Assembly: GCA_031549965.1 (NCBI GenBank)
Contig: JAVBPB010000002.1
Coordinates: 1-64,000, forward strand
Source of the DNA: JAVBPB01 sp031549965
GTDB lineage: Bacteria > Bacillota > Clostridia > Lachnospirales > Lachnospiraceae
Direction of reading: 5' to 3'
DNA: 64,000 nt
Shown: one piece after another, positions 61,225 to 64,000 of the stretch
Numbering within the stretch: position 1 is the stretch's first letter
Layout of the letters: each line of letters starts with the position of its first letter
The notes under the pieces: generated by a model
The model's input: only the letters and a program-made list of their open reading frames with translations
Databases searched by the model: none
What the model was told of the DNA's origin: nothing
Made by a program: the position numbers and the translations under genes

Positions 61225-62262
61225 ATGAAAGGAAAAACAATAAAATCAATACTGTTTATTATCTTGTCAATAGCATTAGCTGGGTGTACATCTGCTAACC
61301 ATAATACAAATGAACAAATGAATACAGCTAATGAAACAGTATTAGCAGAAAACTTACAGCTAACTAAGCAATCTAGTCTTTCAGACACAAAAAAAGAAGC
61401 ACAAGAATCAACCCAAACAGAAGATACAAAGGTTATTAACACACTAAAAGGAGAAGTAGAAATTAAAACCAATCCTAAAAGAATTGCAGATGTATCAGGG
61501 GTGAGTGATATTCTTTACATTCTTGGCATGACACCGGTTGCAACTGCGGATTCTGACGCATATGATTACACAAGATTTCCAGTATATTTAGAAAAGGAAT
61601 TAGAGGGAGCAAAAATTGTAGGATATCCAATGATGGATACAGTAGATATGGAAGGAATCTTATCTGTTGAGCCAGATTTAATTATTATGAATCCAAGACA
61701 GGAAAAAGCTTATGAGCAGTTAAAAGAAATAGCAACAACAATAGTTATAGAACCTAATGTAAATGACTGGCGTCAGGATATGCGTATGATAGCAGAAATA
61801 TTTAATAAAACTGAAATAGCAGAACAATACATAGCAGATTACGATAACCGTGCAAAAGAAATCGGAGAAGCTATTAAAACAAAAAATGGCAGTGACACTA
61901 CATACTTTTCATTTTTAACAGGAGGAGAAAGCTACTACTTATTTACTGGTGCAGCATACGGAGACATTTTGTATAATGATATGGGATTAAAAGCACCTGA
62001 AAAATTGCCAGAGCAAGATAGTATTACATTACCAGTAGCAACCCTTGAAGGTCTAACAGAAATTGATGCTGATTATATGATAATATTGGCATCAGATGCA
62101 GATAGAAAAACTCTTGAAGACAGTGCTGTATTTAACAGTATGCGTGCGGTAAAAGATGGTCATGTAATTTGGCTTTTGCAGTCTCCTTATTTTAATCAGG
62201 CGTACAGTACCTATGGAAAAAGCAAACTAATTGATGAAATGAAAGAAATGCTAATAAAATGA
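61225..62262 (+). CDS. iron-siderophore ABC transporter binding lipoprotein (FecB/FhuD type)
   Basis: The 345-residue protein has a signal peptide with lipobox ALAGC, a Gln/Thr/Ser-rich linker, and a PF01497-type periplasmic-binding fold (about 75-340: IKTNPKRIADVSGVSDILYILG, DTVDMEGILSVEPDLII, and the late GHVIWLLQSPYFNQ). It captures ferric siderophores or heme-like ligands at the surface. I start at the ATG 61225, after AGAGAGG; a longer frame begins upstream inside the operator. The next gene overlaps its end by four bases. Confidence 0.9.
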   Translation: MKGKTIKSILFIILSIALAGCTSANHNTNEQMNTANETVLAENLQLTKQSSLSDTKKEAQESTQTEDTKVINTLKGEVEIKTNPKRIADVSGVSDILYILGMTPVATADSDAYDYTRFPVYLEKELEGAKIVGYPMMDTVDMEGILSVEPDLIIMNPRQEKAYEQLKEIATTIVIEPNVNDWRQDMRMIAEIFNKTEIAEQYIADYDNRAKEIGEAIKTKNGSDTTYFSFLTGGESYYLFTGAAYGDILYNDMGLKAPEKLPEQDSITLPVATLEGLTEIDADYMIILASDADRKTLEDSAVFNSMRAVKDGHVIWLLQSPYFNQAYSTYGKSKLIDEMKEMLIK

Positions 62263-63263
62263 AAGAACAGCTAAAATTTAAGAATGTAAATTTAATACTT
62301 TTTATAATCATTAGTTTAGTCTTAATGGCTGTCGGACTGATACTTTCAATTACTACAGGTGCAAAGCAGATATCATTTTTAGATGCAATAAGAAGCTTAT
62401 TTATTAATGATGTTACCAATATGGAGATACAAATTATTAGAGATTTAAGATTACCAAGAGGTATATGTGCTCTAATCATTGGATGTTTTTTGGCAACATC
62501 AGGGGCAATTGTACAAGGAATTACAGCCAATCCAATTACCTCCCCATCAATCATGGGAGTAACTCAGGGTGCAGCATTTGCAGTTTCGTTATCTATGTCA
62601 TCTAATATATTTAACACATCTATTGGATATATGATTTCTGCATATTTAGGTGCAGCTATGAGTGCAGTAATAATATTTATCTTGAGTATGAAAAGGATGA
62701 ATGTAAATGTAACTCGAATGGTATTGGCCGGAAGTGCCATAGGCATGCTATTTAGCTCCCTTGCATCAATTATTGCATTGCTTACCAATAATACCAAAAA
62801 CCTTGGCTTTTGGCTTGCAGGAGGTCTTTCTGGATCTAATTGGGAGTATGTAAAAATAATTATTGTAGTAGGATTAATAATATTCCCTATAATAATAATA
62901 TTAGCTCCTCATATTTCGGCACTTAGTCTTGGAGATGATGTTTCTATAGGACTTGGAGAAAAACCAAACCGCATAAGGGTTTTAAGTTTACTGGTTATGG
63001 TTATACTAAGTGGAACTTCTGTAGCAATTGGTGGTAATATTGGCTTTGTCTGCTTAATAATTCCTCAAATTGCCAGACTAATAGTGGGCAGTGACTACCG
63101 AAAGATTATATTTTCTTCTTCAGCATTAGGGGCAATCTTACTTGTTTTTAGTGATGTATTGGCAAAAAACATTATCGCTCCACTAGAACTTCCATTAGGC
63201 TCAATAACATCATTAATAGGAGTACCAGTGCTAATAATTTTAGTAAGGAGAATGGAAAAATGA
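62259..63263 (+). CDS. FecCD-family iron ABC transporter permease
   Basis: The 334-residue permease has eight to ten membrane segments and the FecCD/BtuC signatures: IRDLRLPRGICALIIGC, GAIVQGITANPITSPSIMGV, GFVCLIIPQIAR and the end IGVPVLIILVRRM. It pairs with the second permease gene that follows. Both gene junctions overlap by four bases (ATGA), so the operon is tightly coupled. Confidence 0.93.
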   Translation: MKEQLKFKNVNLILFIIISLVLMAVGLILSITTGAKQISFLDAIRSLFINDVTNMEIQIIRDLRLPRGICALIIGCFLATSGAIVQGITANPITSPSIMGVTQGAAFAVSLSMSSNIFNTSIGYMISAYLGAAMSAVIIFILSMKRMNVNVTRMVLAGSAIGMLFSSLASIIALLTNNTKNLGFWLAGGLSGSNWEYVKIIIVVGLIIFPIIIILAPHISALSLGDDVSIGLGEKPNRIRVLSLLVMVILSGTSVAIGGNIGFVCLIIPQIARLIVGSDYRKIIFSSSALGAILLVFSDVLAKNIIAPLELPLGSITSLIGVPVLIILVRRMEK

Positions 63264-64000
63264 GTAAAAAAATATTAAATAATAAAAAGTTTTATATATT
63301 TACCATTGTCCTTATTTTTATATTGATTATAGCAATTTTAATAAGTTTAAGTACTGGAAGTTTAGAAATAAAATTACAGGAACTATGGAATATTTTAATA
63401 GGAAATGGTTCAAAAAGTCAAAAAATTGCACTATTTAGTATTCGTCTACCACGGATAATTATTGGATTGTTGGTTGGTATGGGACTTTCAATAGCAGGTG
63501 CAATATTACAGGGAATTACCAATAATGATTTGGCAGAGCCGGGTATCTTAGGAATTGGTTCGGGCTCGGCATTATTTGTAGTTATTTATATTTATTTAAC
63601 CAATGGTCATAATTATTATAGTATTAACAAATTCACTATATTTACAATGCCAATAATATCTCTTATTGGAGGATTGGTGGCGGCAGCTATTATATACAGC
63701 TTATCATGGAAGAAAGGATTAAAAACTAATAGAGTACTGCTTATGGGGATTGCAATTAATTCTTTATTTCTTTCGTTAATTATTATTGCTCAGTTAAGCT
63801 TTAACACAAAAGATTTTAATCAGGTACTGGCTTGGACTTCGGGTAGTATTTGGGGAGCAAGCTGGAGCTATGTACTTGCAATTGGACCTTTAATATTTGG
63901 ATTATCCTTTATTGCTATATATCTGTCTAGGTATTTAGATGTATTTACATTAGGAGATGAAATAAGTACAGGATTAGGAGTAAAAATTGAAAGGGATAGG
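63260..64000 (+). CDS. second FecCD-family permease, cut by the window end
   Basis: The frame is open from ATG 63260 to the end of the window (247 codons seen). It has the RLPRIIIGLLVGMGLSIAG start, AILQGITNNDLAEPGILGIG and later DEISTGLGVKI. It lacks the C-terminal quarter, which lies beyond the window. It starts in the ATGA overlap with the previous permease. An ATPase gene is expected downstream. Confidence 0.9.
   Translation, partial: MSKKILNNKKFYIFTIVLIFILIIAILISLSTGSLEIKLQELWNILIGNGSKSQKIALFSIRLPRIIIGLLVGMGLSIAGAILQGITNNDLAEPGILGIGSGSALFVVIYIYLTNGHNYYSINKFTIFTMPIISLIGGLVAAAIIYSLSWKKGLKTNRVLLMGIAINSLFLSLIIIAQLSFNTKDFNQVLAWTSGSIWGASWSYVLAIGPLIFGLSFIAIYLSRYLDVFTLGDEISTGLGVKIERDR

Overview
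The window is very AT-rich, densely packed chromosomal DNA with strong AGGAGG-type ribosome binding sites, frequent TTG/GTG starts, a gram-positive long-form SRP RNA and the Firmicute order cysE-cysS-mrnC-rlmB-sigH. Together with a cellobiose phosphorylase locus, rubrerythrin and a secretin-less Tad pilus cluster, this points to an anaerobic Clostridia member, most likely Lachnospiraceae (inference). No rRNA, CRISPR array, integrase or intact insertion sequence was seen.

Layout. 0.3-5 kb: two arylsulfotransferase-family membrane-anchored proteins flanking a small membrane protein and a lipoprotein. 5-9 kb: an RsmH-type methyltransferase, then a divergent TetR regulator and YhgE/Pip export-type protein. 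9.2-15 kb: an AgrA/AgrC-like two-component system next to a LytTR-type direct-repeat promoter, a 16-codon ORF, a secreted beta-rich protein of unknown family, a membrane-anchored protein, an ABC transporter and a decayed second permease. 15.3-17 kb: a DtxR-type metalloregulator and a CNNM/CorC-type membrane protein. 17-26 kb: cellobiose phosphorylase, LacI regulator, sugar ABC transporter and a second, orphan copy of the binding protein. 26-34 kb: single genes (P-loop kinase-like, chemoreceptor, 1-phosphofructokinase, lytic transglycosylase, esterase, exonuclease III, SDR protein).

34.3-45.5 kb is a Tad (type IVc) pilus cluster: two prepilin peptidases, TadZ, TadA, TadB, TadC, a 57-residue Flp pilin, three TadE/TadG-like pseudopilins and an FHA protein. 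46-50 kb holds the SRP RNA, a large protein with an N-terminal cyclic-nucleotide-binding-like domain, and a transcription unit of about 790 nt (49226-50018) with a consensus promoter and intrinsic terminator but no credible ORF; it is a strong candidate for a large structured ncRNA. 50-59 kb is an orphan ABC ATPase, rubrerythrin, tRNA-Val, tRNA-Met, ispF, two transferase-like genes, then the cysE-cysS-mrnC-rlmB-sigH block and a tRNA-Thr next to a degenerate tRNA-Thr-like copy. 59-61 kb is a probably acquired ATPase gene. The right end is an iron-siderophore ABC transporter operon with a DtxR-like operator, cut by the window edge.

Regulatory links visible in the sequence: near-palindromic LacI-type operators around the cellobiose genes; an AgrA-like direct repeat 12 bp upstream of a -35 box; a palindrome at the iron-uptake promoter that fits the DtxR-type repressor encoded 46 kb away; and an attenuator before cysE-cysS. 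The most interesting items are the large ncRNA candidate and the Agr-like peptide/secreted-protein/ABC locus.
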